The notes: generated by a model not told the origin, from the sequence alone. 64,000 nt of DNA from Oceanobacillus limi (GCF_900111445.1 NZ_FOHE01000001.1:186001-250000), one strand, 5' to 3'; positions 17,219 to 25,808 are shown, counted from the first letter of the stretch. Numbers and translations are program-made.

Positions 17219-17770
17219 ATGAAGGAAAATCAAGTTGCAAAAATATTATACATAATCGGGATAGCCCAAATTGGGATTGGATTTGTTTTAGGACTTATTG
17301 TAGGGGCAACAGAAACCGTCATCTATGGCCCAAATGGATTTGGCCAGGTCCAATCCGGCTTTAACTTTTCCATCTTTATAACATGGACATTAGGTGGCTT
17401 TGTTTCGGGGATGTTATTTATTGGATTCTCAGAAGTAATCAAGCTACTTCATGAAATCAATTGGAAGATGAAAGTACCGGAGTCGGGAAAAGCAGAAGGC
17501 TTAATGCTTGATACAAATCAAAAGCAGGTAAATGTAACGGTCAATTGGGAGTTGGAAGAAGCGGAGCTTGAAAAGATTAAGGATTTTTATCAAGAAGAGG
17601 AAATCATCGAAATTATTCCAGCAAATATCGAAGGATACTGCGTCGTGAAACTACAGCAAGAAACAGGAAGAATGATTCGAATTGTTGAGGTTTCTGGTTT
17701 TGGTGTAGAGGAAATAAACGAGGGGAAAACGAAAAAGAAAATCATTCGTTGGTATAATGAGCTTTCCTAG
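17219..17770 (+). CDS. Two-TM protein with cytoplasmic domain, unknown
   Basis: 183 residues. Two hydrophobic segments (about 8-28 and 48-72) flank a short loop; a roughly 100-residue soluble domain rich in Glu and Lys follows. AGGGAGGGG lies upstream of the ATG. No known domain recognised. It sits 97 bp upstream of ppaC on the same strand without an obvious terminator between them. Confidence 0.65.
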   Translation: MKENQVAKILYIIGIAQIGIGFVLGLIVGATETVIYGPNGFGQVQSGFNFSIFITWTLGGFVSGMLFIGFSEVIKLLHEINWKMKVPESGKAEGLMLDTNQKQVNVTVNWELEEAELEKIKDFYQEEEIIEIIPANIEGYCVVKLQQETGRMIRIVEVSGFGVEEINEGKTKKKIIRWYNELS

Positions 17771-17867
17771 TAAATTGCTACGCATTTTATGTTTAAATAT
17801 GTTAATCTTGTTACAGGAAAAAATTATAAATGTAAGTATATGAACCATACATAAAGGAGAAATGAAC

Positions 17868-18800
17868 ATGGGAAAAACGTTGATTTTTGGACATAAGAGT
17901 CCAGACACAGATACAATTTGCTCTGCACTTGTTTATGCGAATTTAAAGAACAAGTTAGGTTTAGATGCAGAGCCAGCTCGTCTAGGTGAAGTTAACAAAG
18001 AAACGCAATTTGCATTGGATTATTTCGGGGTAGATGCACCTCAATTCATCGAAAAAGTAGCTGATGATGTAGAGCGTGTTATTTTAGTTGACCACAACGA
18101 ATTTCAACAAAGTGTCGATAATATCAAAGATGTTCGTATTGCTGAGGTTATCGATCATCACCGTGTTTCTAATTTCGAAACAAAAGAACCACTATACTTC
18201 CGTGCAGAACCAGTAGGGTGTACGGCAACGATTTTAAACAAGCTGTATAAAGAAAATGGTGTAGAGGTGGAAAAGGATATGGCAGGACTACTTCTTTCTG
18301 CGATCATCTCTGATTCCTTGCTATTAAAATCACCAACATGCACACAGGAAGATGTAGACGCCGCACATGAATTAGCAAAAAAAGCTGACGTAGACTTAGA
18401 AAAATATGGTCTAGAAATGCTTCAAGCTGGTGCTGATTTAAGCGATAAATCACCAGCGGAGTTAATTTCAATGGACGCAAAAGAATTTGCGATGGGAGAT
18501 GCGAAAGTAGAAATTGCTCAGGTTAATACAGTGGATGCAAGTACGGTTTATGCGTTACAAGCAGAGCTTGAAACAACAATTGACCAAACCATTAATGAAA
18601 AAGAGCTTGATTTGTTCCTATTCGTTGTAACGGATATTTTAAACAATGATTCGGAAGTGTTAGCTCGTGGAACAGGAAAAGATAAAGTAGAAACAGCATT
18701 CAACGTAGCTTTAGATGATCAAAATCGTGCCTTGTTAAAAGGTGTTGTTTCCCGTAAAAAACAAATTGTTACGGCATTGACAGACGCTTTTACAAAATAA
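17868..18800 (+). CDS. ppaC: Manganese-dependent inorganic pyrophosphatase
   Basis: 310-residue family II (DHH) pyrophosphatase that hydrolyses PPi to phosphate and drives biosynthetic reactions forward. Metal-binding and catalytic motifs are intact: [20 protein letters not shown] and, in the DHHA2 domain, SRKKQIV. Length and sequence are very close to B. subtilis PpaC. The ATG at 17868 is chosen because AAAGGAG is 8 nt upstream; the ATG at 17862 would be only 2 nt away. A strong terminator follows. Confidence 0.97.
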   Translation: MGKTLIFGHKSPDTDTICSALVYANLKNKLGLDAEPARLGEVNKETQFALDYFGVDAPQFIEKVADDVERVILVDHNEFQQSVDNIKDVRIAEVIDHHRVSNFETKEPLYFRAEPVGCTATILNKLYKENGVEVEKDMAGLLLSAIISDSLLLKSPTCTQEDVDAAHELAKKADVDLEKYGLEMLQAGADLSDKSPAELISMDAKEFAMGDAKVEIAQVNTVDASTVYALQAELETTIDQTINEKELDLFLFVVTDILNNDSEVLARGTGKDKVETAFNVALDDQNRALLKGVVSRKKQIVTALTDAFTK

Positions 18801-18842
18801 ATGGGTTCGTGAAAGCAAGATATTAATACTTAAAGGAATATC

Positions 18843-18890
18843 CGGATGGTTCAAATTCTTTCGTTAGAATTTGAATGCATCCGTTTTTTT
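18843..18890 (+). terminator. ppaC terminator
   Basis: CGGATG/CATCCG outer and CAAATTCT/AGAATTTG inner stems followed by seven T. Confidence 0.92.
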
Positions 18891-19179
18891 CTTTCTTAGT
18901 AGGTGTTTTCAGAGCGAGTAAATAGCATCAATCTATCATTGATCTGAAGGAAAAGCTAAAATGGGGAAGGGGCACCCCATCTCAGCAACTAAATAAATAT
19001 CCCTATATATGCAGCGCAATCATGACATGGTTGTTCACAATATAATATGGGAAAAAAGGTGGGTTAGTATGGAGCATATACCTAGTTTTCTGAATTTAGG
19101 CAAATGTATATCCCGTGCCTCGAAATTGTTCTGGTAATCGAAGGATGTTCCATAGTGTATCCAATAGTTATCAACCATG
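18891..19179. other. Intergenic stretch without a supported gene
   Basis: It contains a GC-rich hairpin ATGGGG/CCCCAT at about 18960-18980 without a T-run, and a 22-codon ORF at 19069-19137 with a GGTGGG-like site that I do not accept as a gene. Nothing else recognisable. Confidence 0.4.
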
Positions 19180-19210
19180 TAAAAACCCCTCCAACTAGGA
19201 GAGGTTTTCA
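19180..19210 (-). terminator. Terminator of the small coiled-coil gene
   Basis: On the minus strand AAAACCTCTCC and GGAGGGGTTTTT form a stem with a 5-nt loop and T-run. Confidence 0.85.
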
Positions 19211-19226
19211 GAAGTATAACTACATG

Positions 19227-19391
19227 CTACCTATTTCTCAATTGATTAACAAGGCTAGTCAAACGGTTTTGTAAATCTGCATTTTTGGAATTATTTTGGA
19301 GTAGATTGGTTAGGTTGTTTTGAACTTGGTTTAAGTTACTTGATAGTTTTTGTGACGCCTCGTTTAGTTTTCTTCTTACATCTTCTTGCAT
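19227..19391 (-). CDS. Small Asn/Gln-rich helical protein
   Basis: 54 residues beginning MQEDVRRKLNEASQKLSS, then repeated Asn/Gln/Leu heptad-like spacing and a C-terminus LTSLVNQLRNR. It is highly helical, probably a short coiled coil. ATG at 19391 lies 7 nt after AGGGGGG; an adjacent ATG at 19394 is the alternative. The gene has its own terminator and an Asn/Gln-rich composition often seen in small sporulation proteins, but no function is assigned. Confidence 0.65.
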   Translation of the reverse strand: MQEDVRRKLNEASQKLSSNLNQVQNNLTNLLQNNSKNADLQNRLTSLVNQLRNR

Positions 19392-19502
19392 CATCTATCC
19401 CCCCTTTCTACTATAGAATATGGTAGAGTTAGAAAGATGCTCGTTATACTTCACCAAAATAATAAAAATTGATTCAACAATCTAGCAAACTAGATTAATA
19501 GA

Positions 19503-20090
19503 TTATTTATCCGACTGAAACATTTTTGTCATTAATTCAGTCATTTGCTTGAACTGTTCTTCATCATCCATCATTTGTTTCATCATGTCCATTGCTTGTT
19601 GCCTTGTTGATGGATCATTCATCATTGATTTGACAAGGTCTGCAGCTTGATCGTTTGAGCCAAGATTTTGAAGCAGCTCATCGAGGTTTAATTTATCTGA
19701 CATAATGTTCATCACTCCTTTCCATGGAAGTTTGCGTGCAAGGTTTTTTATCGTATTCATCAGATTTCGAACATATTCGATTCCTTCCTCTCTTTTTAAC
19801 GCGTTTATTATTCCAAGTAACTTATCTAGTGATTCCGTATTAATTTGTCTACTTTCCCATTCATTTTTTAATTGAAGGAGGAATCTTTCCCCATCCGTTA
19901 TTGTTTCTTCCTCTACATTGTTTTCTCGAGCTGTCTGAAAAAATCGATTGGCAACTTTAGCAATGTCCTGATCCGGTTCAGGAACATTCACTGGATTGTT
20001 CCTTGTTGATGGGTTGCTATTTGATTCTGAACTTTGTCTCATTTGCTTATACCTTCCAGCACCAGTATTTTTATGCCGATTTCTTTTCAA
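19503..20090 (-). CDS. Hypothetical soluble protein with Met-rich C-terminal helices
   Basis: 195 residues. The first 40 are basic and Asn/Ser-rich (disordered); the middle is helical. The C-terminus is a Met/Asp/Gln-rich segment, DQAADLVKSMMNDPSTRQQA then MDMMKQMMDDEEQFKQMTEL, which superficially resembles STI1-type chaperone-binding helices. It starts at TTG after GGTGGTGAAT. Location beside sspP and other small genes hints at sporulation, but this is inference. Confidence 0.6.
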   Translation of the reverse strand: MKRNRHKNTGAGRYKQMRQSSESNSNPSTRNNPVNVPEPDQDIAKVANRFFQTARENNVEEETITDGERFLLQLKNEWESRQINTESLDKLLGIINALKREEGIEYVRNLMNTIKNLARKLPWKGVMNIMSDKLNLDELLQNLGSNDQAADLVKSMMNDPSTRQQAMDMMKQMMDDEEQFKQMTELMTKMFQSDK

Positions 20091-20323
20091 CTGTAATTCA
20101 CCACCCTTACCTTAATACTCTCTATACATGAGTACGTAGGAAACGTATAAATGAAAGTGTGAATGTCTATTATTTGAAAAAATATATGGTTACCTAATAG
20201 GTCAACTAGATATATATACTGGTTTTGTCCAACTGCCTAGTTCATGCGGTAAAATCTAGGTTTCTTTTCCTACTAAAAATAACTATTTTTTTATATATCG
20301 CAGAATAATGCACCTTTGTCTAT
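20091..20323. other. Intergenic region, no gene seen
   Basis: AT-rich, with TATATA runs near 20180 and 20210 but no ORF with a ribosome binding site. It presumably carries the promoter of the minus-strand gene ending here. Confidence 0.4.
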
Positions 20324-20350
20324 ACCATTAATCGGTTTCGACATAGCTTA
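20324..20350 (+). promoter_or_regulatory. Candidate mother-cell (SigK/SigE-like) promoter
   Basis: AC at 20324-20325, a 16-nt spacer and CATAGCTTA at 20342-20350 match the SigK pattern AC-N16/17-CATAnnnTA. It lies about 45 bp upstream of the 29-residue hydrophobic protein. The pattern is short, so this is tentative. Confidence 0.35.
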
Positions 20351-20393
20351 TTAATGTGAGATCTCATAGAAACACTCTGGGAGGTGAATAGGA

Positions 20394-20483
20394 ATGATTG
20401 CAGCGATCCTTCTATTGTTTTTCTGGTTCTTCATCTTTACGCCAATTATTCTATTGATAGCACTTGTTGCAGCGTTAACTTAA
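20394..20483 (+). CDS. 29-residue hydrophobic peptide
   Basis: MIAAILLLFFWFFIFTPIIL continuing to VAALT, a single membrane helix with no charged residue. GGGAGG (20379-20384) is 9 nt upstream, and a strong private terminator follows. It recalls the very small membrane proteins made during Bacillus sporulation; the possible SigK-like promoter and neighbouring sspP fit. Function unknown. Confidence 0.6.
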   Translation: MIAAILLLFFWFFIFTPIILLIALVAALT

Positions 20484-20522
20484 TATAGTTAGAATTCACT
20501 CCTAACTCTATTTTCTCACCCG

Positions 20523-20560
20523 AGAGTAGGTATTCCAAAAAAGGGATACCTACTCTTTTT
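20523..20560 (+). terminator. Terminator of the small hydrophobic peptide gene
   Basis: AGAGTAGGTATTCC and GGGATACCTACTCT form a stem of about 13 bp with a six-A loop, then TTTTT. Confidence 0.92.
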
Positions 20561-20704
20561 ACGTAAAAAATTGGAACGAAATGGCGATTCTAGATTTTTT
20601 CATTCAGCTCTACAAATGATCCTAATGTTTTTTCCATTTATTAGGATTGTATAAATCGTTAGGTTTCCCAAAAACTAAGCATGTATGTTGAAAGGAGGTA
20701 GTTC

Positions 20705-20860
20705 ATGATGGCAGGAAAACCAAAAGGACCGAAACAACAAAAACAACCTGACTTACCATTAGGCCCGGAGCAACCATATGGTGAGCCAACGAGTGGATCG
20801 AAAAAAGTTAAGAACCGAAATCATTCTAGACAAAAGCAGAATCCACATCATGATTTATAG
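20705..20860 (+). CDS. sspP: Acid-soluble spore protein SspP
   Basis: 51 residues. The C-terminal GSKKVKNRNHSRQK plus HHDL matches the conserved end of B. subtilis SspP (CotL), a minor spore-core protein made in the forespore; the N-terminus is Pro/Gln/Lys-rich as in relatives. AAAGGAGG lies 6 nt before the first of two ATGs. In B. subtilis sspP follows sspO; here it stands alone between two terminators. It is direct evidence that the organism sporulates. Confidence 0.92.
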   Translation: MMAGKPKGPKQQKQPDLPLGPEQPYGEPTSGSKKVKNRNHSRQKQNPHHDL

Positions 20861-20867
20861 AATAGAG

Positions 20868-20902
20868 AGAAAAGGTAGTTTTTTAACTACCTTTTCTAGT
20901 TT
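20868..20902 (+). terminator. sspP terminator
   Basis: A perfect 13-bp stem, AGAAAAGGTAGTT/AACTACCTTTTCT, with a TTTT loop and a TTTTT tail after AG. Confidence 0.92.
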
Positions 20903-21040
20903 TTGGTAAAAAGTGCTATTAGAGAGCTTTCCAAATATAAATTGCCAAATGCTATTATTTTCCATAAAATAGAATGAAGGTGACAATATTACTAGCATGT
21001 GCCTTTTCGATGAATAAATTCTGTTTAAAGGAGGGTTTGT

Positions 21041-21829
21041 ATGAAACAAATTAAAGACGATTGGTTTACGATTCAAGAAATTGATTCACAAACGTATGCA
21101 ATCAGTGAGTATGGTCACTGGGAAAAGGTACACTCCTTTTTACTTATTGGTGAGGAGTGAGCAGCTTTAATTGATACTGGATTAGGGATAGATAATATTA
21201 AACGGATCACGGATCAATTAACGGAATTACCAATTATTGTGATTACAACACATGTTCATGTAGACCATATTGGTAGTCATGGAGAGTTTGACACGATCGT
21301 AGTACATGAAGCTGAAAAAGACTGGTTGATGAATGGAATTAAAGAATTGTCCATCGAACAAATACGATTCGATATCGGAAGGGACATTACAAAACCTACA
21401 CCGGAAACGTTTCACCCGGATACATATACCCCTTTTCAAGGGGAACCAACGGAGACACTATCTGATGGGGACTTAATTGACTTAGGTAACCGTCTATTAA
21501 CAATTCTTCATACACCAGGTCACTCTCCTGGACATATATGTGTTTTGGACAATTCGAGGGACTTTTTATTTACAGGGGATCTATTATATACAGGAACCCC
21601 AATTTATGCATTTTATCCAACGACAGACCCTGAAGATTTGGTGAATTCGTTAGAGAAGATTTCTTATTTAGAAGGAATACAGAAGGTGTTTGGTTCACAT
21701 AATCAATTAGGGATCGAACCTACGATCTTACAGGAGGTTTTTGAGGCGGTGTATGAACTACGGGGGAAAGACGTTATCCGACATGGAACAGGTATCCATA
21801 CATTTCCGTCATTTCGTGTAAAATTTTAG
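21041..21829 (+). pseudogene. MBL-fold metallohydrolase interrupted by in-frame TGA
   Basis: One open frame of 262 codons if the TGA at 21158-21160 (codon 40) is ignored. The start is excellent (AAAGGAGGG, then ATG at 21041). Upstream of the stop is VHSFLLIGEE; directly downstream is AALIDTGLG, the usual first beta-strand of the metallo-beta-lactamase fold, then the Zn-binding HVHVDHIG motif (His71, His73, Asp75, His76), HTPGHSPGH and FTGDLLY. The catalytic core is therefore intact but cut off from its N-terminus by one codon. A nonsense mutation from CGA or AGA, or a sequencing error, is likeliest. It overlaps nothing and precedes the DUF6958-like gene by 14 bp. Confidence 0.82.
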
Positions 21830-21843
21830 AAGGGGTTTTTAAC

Positions 21844-22137
21844 GTGGACCGAATTCAATTGCAGCACCCAGAAGGGAAAAAAGGAAGCAATATTATTAAA
21901 AGTAAATACGATGTTATGAAAAAGACAATGCTCGAAACAATGGAGGAATACGGAGAAATTTCGTTTAAAGAACTGACCAAAGCAATAAATGAAAAATTAC
22001 ATGGAAAGTTTGACGGTTCCATTACATGGCATGTAACAGCGGTAAAATTAGATCTAGAAGCACGGGGCTATTTGGTACGGTTTCTAAAGAATAAACAACA
22101 ATACATCAAACGAACAGAAATTTCAGACAAACCATGA
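21844..22137 (+). CDS. DUF6958-like small protein
   Basis: 97 residues. The pattern HPEGKKGSNIIKSKYDVMKK, KFDGSITWHVTAVKLDLEAR and GYLVRF resembles an uncharacterised family with a winged-helix-like layout (DUF6958, from memory). It starts at GTG after AAGGGG, 14 bp behind the interrupted MBL gene, and is probably co-transcribed with it. A DNA-binding role would be speculation. Confidence 0.65.
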   Translation: MDRIQLQHPEGKKGSNIIKSKYDVMKKTMLETMEEYGEISFKELTKAINEKLHGKFDGSITWHVTAVKLDLEARGYLVRFLKNKQQYIKRTEISDKP

Positions 22138-22239
22138 CTCCGCCTTAAGTCTGAAACTTTTTCAATCTTCAGATCGTAGATAAGTTCGGTGTTGCTTTGT
22201 ATGCTATAGATAGAAATAAGAAATGAGGGGATGGGAGAA

Positions 22240-23214
22240 ATGGAATCCATAATTGAAGTACGTAACATTAAAAAAACGTACAAAAAGAGAAAGTCGAAGG
22301 AAATTATAACTGCAGTAAATGATATTTCATTCACCGTAAACAAAGGAGAAATACTTGGGTTATTAGGGCCGAATGGTGCTGGTAAAACAACAACCATCAA
22401 ATTAATCTGTGGGTTACTTATCCCAGATTCTGGATTCATAAAAGTTAATGGCATTGATACACAAGAAAAACGATTGCATGCATTACGACATATTAGTGCT
22501 GTGCTGGAAGGAAATCGAAATTTATATTGGCGTTTAACGGTACGCGAGAATTTAGAGTATTTTGCAGGAAACCGAGGAAAGTCACGAAAAGAGGTTGCCT
22601 TAGAAATTGATGATTTATTAGAAAAGTTCCGATTGAAAGAGAAAGAAAAGGAATTAGTGAACCGTCTTTCAAGGGGGATGCAGCAAAAGTTAGCCATTGC
22701 TGTCGCGATGTTAGCTGATAGTGAAGTAATCCTTCTTGATGAACCAACCTTAGGTCTTGATGTAGAAACAGGCTATGAGGTCCGTGAAATGCTACAAGAT
22801 ATTGTGAAGAATTATAACCGGACGATCATTATTAGCTCGCATGATATGGATGTTATTCAGAATTTATGCGAACGAACGGTAATTATTAACCATGGGGAAA
22901 TCGTAACAAACGATAAAGTTGATAACCTGTTACGCTTGTTTGATGTTCGTGCGTATACGATTACGCTCGATGGATTTTTAAGTGAACACCAACAACAACT
23001 CTTACTTCAAAAGTTTCCGCAGCTAGAATACATTCCAGATACGATTCAATCCACATTAAAGGTAGACCTCACCAAGAGCGAAGAAATTTATGATTTATTC
23101 GATGTACTAAAATTGGAGCATACCCCTGTAGAATCAATTGATAAAAAGACAGTGAATTTTGAAGAGGTATTTATGAAGATTGTAAAGGGGGAAAAACAAT
23201 ATGCAATGGTTTAA
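22240..23214 (+). CDS. ABC transporter ATP-binding protein (drug-exporter type)
   Basis: 324-residue ATPase with Walker A GPNGAGKTT, signature LSRGMQQ (instead of LSGGQ), Walker B VILLDEP, and H-loop SSHDMD. A C-terminal extension of about 100 residues is typical of DrrA/CcmA-type exporters. The ATG at 22240 is preferred because GAGGGG lies 9 nt upstream; ATG 22231 directly abuts that site. It overlaps the permease gene by 14 bp, so the two form one exporter. The substrate is unknown. Confidence 0.9.
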   Translation: MESIIEVRNIKKTYKKRKSKEIITAVNDISFTVNKGEILGLLGPNGAGKTTTIKLICGLLIPDSGFIKVNGIDTQEKRLHALRHISAVLEGNRNLYWRLTVRENLEYFAGNRGKSRKEVALEIDDLLEKFRLKEKEKELVNRLSRGMQQKLAIAVAMLADSEVILLDEPTLGLDVETGYEVREMLQDIVKNYNRTIIISSHDMDVIQNLCERTVIINHGEIVTNDKVDNLLRLFDVRAYTITLDGFLSEHQQQLLLQKFPQLEYIPDTIQSTLKVDLTKSEEIYDLFDVLKLEHTPVESIDKKTVNFEEVFMKIVKGEKQYAMV

Positions 23215-23974
23215 TTTATTCAATGCAAATATTCGAAAAGAATATATCGAATTAAAGCGGTATTTGCCAAATACGCTTGCGATGTTATTTACGTTTTATT
23301 TTGTATTCCTAGGAATGTTTTTTGGAATACAAGTGATTGGTGATCCGAGTGTACAGGATATAAATACGCAATATGCAATTGTCAATTATGTATTTTGGTT
23401 CCTAACGATCATGGTTATACAAGATATTGGCTGGCAAGTCATTAATGAAGGAATGCGTGATACGCTCGAGCAGCTTTCCATGTCACCGATGGGGATTTGG
23501 AAGATTATGACGACACGATTATTAGCCACAACCCTTCTTAACTTTATAATTGTTGTCTTTTTATTATTCTTATCCATGCTGACAACTGGGCAATGGCTTA
23601 ATATTGACGTTGGGACTCTTTTACCGATCCTACTGTTAACATTGATTAGCATGTTTGGAATTGGCTTTATCATTGCTGGGATTTCAATTGTGCTTAAACA
23701 AGTGCAAGCATTTCTACAAATATTACAATTTATTTTAGCAGGTTTAACCTTTGTACCATTAACCGTTGCACCATTTTTAGCGTTTTTTCCTTTTGTCAAA
23801 GGGGTAGATCTCGTTCGTAGTGTTATGATTGATGGCGTTACATTAAGTCAAATTCAGGCTACCGACTGGGCTATACTAAGCGTTAATGCGGTTGTTTATT
23901 TTGTATTAGGCCTCTTTATTTTCTTATATTGTGAACGATTTGCCATGAAACGAGGGTTATTGGCGCATTATTAA
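23201..23974 (+). CDS. ABC-2 type permease
   Basis: 257 residues with six hydrophobic segments and the ABC-2 layout (long cytoplasmic N-terminus after TM1, re-entrant region before TM5). Its start lies inside the end of the ATPase gene after GGGGG, giving translational coupling. It should form a homodimeric pore with the ATPase at 22240. A terminator follows. Confidence 0.88.
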   Translation: MQWFNLFNANIRKEYIELKRYLPNTLAMLFTFYFVFLGMFFGIQVIGDPSVQDINTQYAIVNYVFWFLTIMVIQDIGWQVINEGMRDTLEQLSMSPMGIWKIMTTRLLATTLLNFIIVVFLLFLSMLTTGQWLNIDVGTLLPILLLTLISMFGIGFIIAGISIVLKQVQAFLQILQFILAGLTFVPLTVAPFLAFFPFVKGVDLVRSVMIDGVTLSQIQATDWAILSVNAVVYFVLGLFIFLYCERFAMKRGLLAHY

Positions 23975-23980
23975 TAATGA

Positions 23981-24014
23981 AAGGATGTCTGAACATAGGG
24001 GCATCCTTCTTTTG
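23981..24014 (+). terminator. Terminator of ABC exporter operon
   Basis: AAGGATG (23981-23987) pairs with CATCCTT (24002-24008), tail CTTTTG. Confidence 0.65.
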
Positions 24015-24144
24015 TTCTGCAAAATTAAGAATAGGAAAACGATTGGATCTTGCAGCTGCTAGTTGTCTTTGGAAATTTTATTATATTGAAATACATTCCT
24101 TGTACGTAACGTCTTATTCGTAACAGTAGGTTAGGGGGAGTGTT

Positions 24145-24714
24145 ATGAGATTTTTGAGTACAGTAATCATTATAGCTTTAACCTTTTTGATAATCGTGAT
24201 GAATCCTATCCCTTCATCAGCTTGTTCGTGTGCCGAGCTTTCAAGTGTTCAGGATGAAGTTGACCGATCCGATGCTGTATTTTCTGGTGAGGTTTTAGAA
24301 GTTACAGAAAAGACGAATGGATATGGATATGCTTCTGTTTTACTTGAAGTAGATACTGTATGGAAAGGGATTGATCAAACGCAGGTCATTCTGTCTACTG
24401 GCCTAGGCGGTGGAGATTGTGGGATTAAATTTCATCCGGGATTTGACTATTTAGTATATGCTAGCTCTTCATCTATGTATGATGAGAATCATTTAGAGAC
24501 GACCATATGTGATCGAACAGATCGGTTAAGTGGTGCAGCAGAGGATTTAGATATTCTTGGTGACGGAAAGGAGCCAAGTGAACAGGTTGACTTAAAAAAT
24601 GGATTAGGAAAAACTAAATTCTTCCCTATTCTTGTGTGGGGAGTACTTGGCTTTTTAGTAATTGGAACTTTAGCTTTTGTCATGCTATATCGTAAAACCA
24701 AAATAGATACCTAA
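24145..24714 (+). CDS. Secreted membrane-anchored TIMP/netrin-like protein
   Basis: 189 residues. A signal peptide ends PIPSSA, so the mature protein starts with CSCAE (Cys27, Cys29), the hallmark CxC of TIMP-like NTR folds. Further conserved features are DAVFSGEVLEV, VWKGIDQTQV, a GDCGIKF Cys, TTICDRT Cys and AEDLDILGDG. A C-terminal helix (about 165-182) anchors it in the membrane. Animal TIMPs inhibit metalloproteases through this N-terminal Cys; the role of Bacillus members is unknown. GGGGG precedes the ATG. Confidence 0.72.
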   Translation: MRFLSTVIIIALTFLIIVMNPIPSSACSCAELSSVQDEVDRSDAVFSGEVLEVTEKTNGYGYASVLLEVDTVWKGIDQTQVILSTGLGGGDCGIKFHPGFDYLVYASSSSMYDENHLETTICDRTDRLSGAAEDLDILGDGKEPSEQVDLKNGLGKTKFFPILVWGVLGFLVIGTLAFVMLYRKTKIDT

Positions 24715-24805
24715 TAAATTTGCTCAAAGTAGGTTGATGTCTTATACAGATACCCGTCACTTGTCATAGTTTATTAGTGAACTTAACACAAGAAAGGGGA
24801 TTTTA

Positions 24806-25156
24806 ATGAGACATCGACCGCATTTTTGTAAACCGAAACAAGTGGTTCATCCAACCAAGTGTAATGTCGTAAATACGTGCAGCGAAGAAACCATACAGCA
24901 TATTCACCCATCACACACTACCGTGATGAATCATCATTTAATTAAAAATGAACATGTGTATCCTCATTCAACTTCATATGGTAATACTGTTAACAGTGTA
25001 GATGTATTTGGTGGAGCGTTTAATGTACCTTCTCCAGGCCCTGGAGCACCGGCTGGACCAGGTGCTGGACCGGGATTTGCCCCAGGTGGACCGGGTGTAG
25101 GGCCTGCTGGAGCAGCAGGAAGACCTCCTATGCCAGGTGCAAATCCGTGGAGATAA
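24806..25156 (+). CDS. cotD: CotD family spore coat protein with Pro/Gly-rich tail
   Basis: 116 residues. The N-terminal 65 match the CotD pattern: HFCKPKQVVHPTKCNVVNTC, HIHPSHTTVMNHH and HVYPHS, rich in His and Cys for coat cross-linking. The C-terminal 45 residues are a Gly/Pro/Ala-rich tail (PSPGPGAPAGPGAGPGFAPG and following) not found in B. subtilis CotD. Such genes are expressed late in the mother cell. AAAGGGG precedes the ATG. Confidence 0.88.
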   Translation: MRHRPHFCKPKQVVHPTKCNVVNTCSEETIQHIHPSHTTVMNHHLIKNEHVYPHSTSYGNTVNSVDVFGGAFNVPSPGPGAPAGPGAGPGFAPGGPGVGPAGAAGRPPMPGANPWR

Positions 25157-25179
25157 CGGCATGAATGGTGATACGATGA

Positions 25180-25212
25180 AAGAGCTGGCAGGAAAATAGC
25201 CAGCTCTTTTAC
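25180..25212 (+). terminator. cotD terminator
   Basis: AAGAGCTGGC and GCCAGCTCTT, a 10-bp perfect stem, then TTTT. Confidence 0.88.
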
Positions 25213-25232
25213 ATGGAAAGGTTGATTTACAT

Positions 25233-25787
25233 ATGAAAGTGTTGACCGTTACGGGATATAAACCAATGGAGTTAAATATATTTAAAGAGAATGATCCAAA
25301 AATTGCTTTTGTAAAAGCGGCTATTACGAAAAAATTAATTGGATTTATTGAAGAAGGTCTAGAATGGGTGCTCGTCAGTGGTCAGATGGGAGTTGAAATG
25401 TGGACCGCAGAAGTCGTGTTAGATTTAAAAGAGGAATATGAGATAAACCTAGCTATCATTCCACCGTTTGAAAATCAGGAATCCCGCTGGCCGGAAGAAC
25501 TACAAATGAAGTATCAAGAGTTAACTATGGTCGCTGATTTTTACCAGCCGATGTATCAAGGGGATTATCGAGGTCCATTTCAATTTGTGGCAAAGAATAA
25601 ATGGTTGATCGATAAAAGTGATGGTTGTTTATTATTATTGGACGAGGAGCACCCTGGTAGCAATCGTTATTTTCATGAAGAAGCAAGACAGGCAACTAAG
25701 GATTACGCAATCTATCTAATTACTCCATTTGATTTAGATGAAGTAGTAGAAGAGATTCGCATGTCGGATCCAGAAAACTGGGGATAA
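25233..25787 (+). CDS. ypsA: YpsA family (DUF1273, SLOG fold) protein
   Basis: 184 residues beginning MKVLTVTGYKPMELNIFKEN, with EGLEWVLVSGQMGVEMWTAE and DKSDGCLLLLDEEHPGSN, all typical of YpsA. The fold is the SLOG/LOG Rossmann type that binds nucleotides or ADP-ribose. In B. subtilis and Staphylococcus YpsA (with GpsB) influences cell division. Start: ATG after GGAAAGG. The terminator overlaps the last codons. Confidence 0.9.
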   Translation: MKVLTVTGYKPMELNIFKENDPKIAFVKAAITKKLIGFIEEGLEWVLVSGQMGVEMWTAEVVLDLKEEYEINLAIIPPFENQESRWPEELQMKYQELTMVADFYQPMYQGDYRGPFQFVAKNKWLIDKSDGCLLLLDEEHPGSNRYFHEEARQATKDYAIYLITPFDLDEVVEEIRMSDPENWG

Positions 25788-25808
25788 GTATCAGATCCCC
25801 AGTTTTTT
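25776..25808 (+). terminator. ypsA terminator overlapping the stop codon
   Basis: AACTGGGGAT (25776-25785) pairs with ATCCCCAGTT (25795-25804), then TTTTTT; the left arm includes the last codons of ypsA. Confidence 0.9.

Noticed and set aside
19069-19137. 22-codon ORF MEHIPSFLNLGKCISRASKL with a GGTGGG-like site
   Set aside because: Too short, no clear terminator or promoter of its own, and the residue pattern shows no helix or motif; kept only as a possibility.
19503-20090. True STI1/chaperone-binding domain in the Met-rich protein
   Set aside because: Only the Met/Asp/Gln composition and one NDP step resemble STI1; spacing of conserved residues is not convincing.
21158-21160. Selenocysteine or programmed read-through at the TGA of the MBL gene
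   Set aside because: No SECIS-like hairpin directly downstream, the position is not a catalytic Cys in this fold, and no Sec machinery is visible in the window; a mutation or sequencing error is simpler.
24974-25162. Minus-strand ORF rich in Ser/Arg inside cotD
   Set aside because: Shadow of the Gly/Pro-rich tail of the spore coat gene in another frame.
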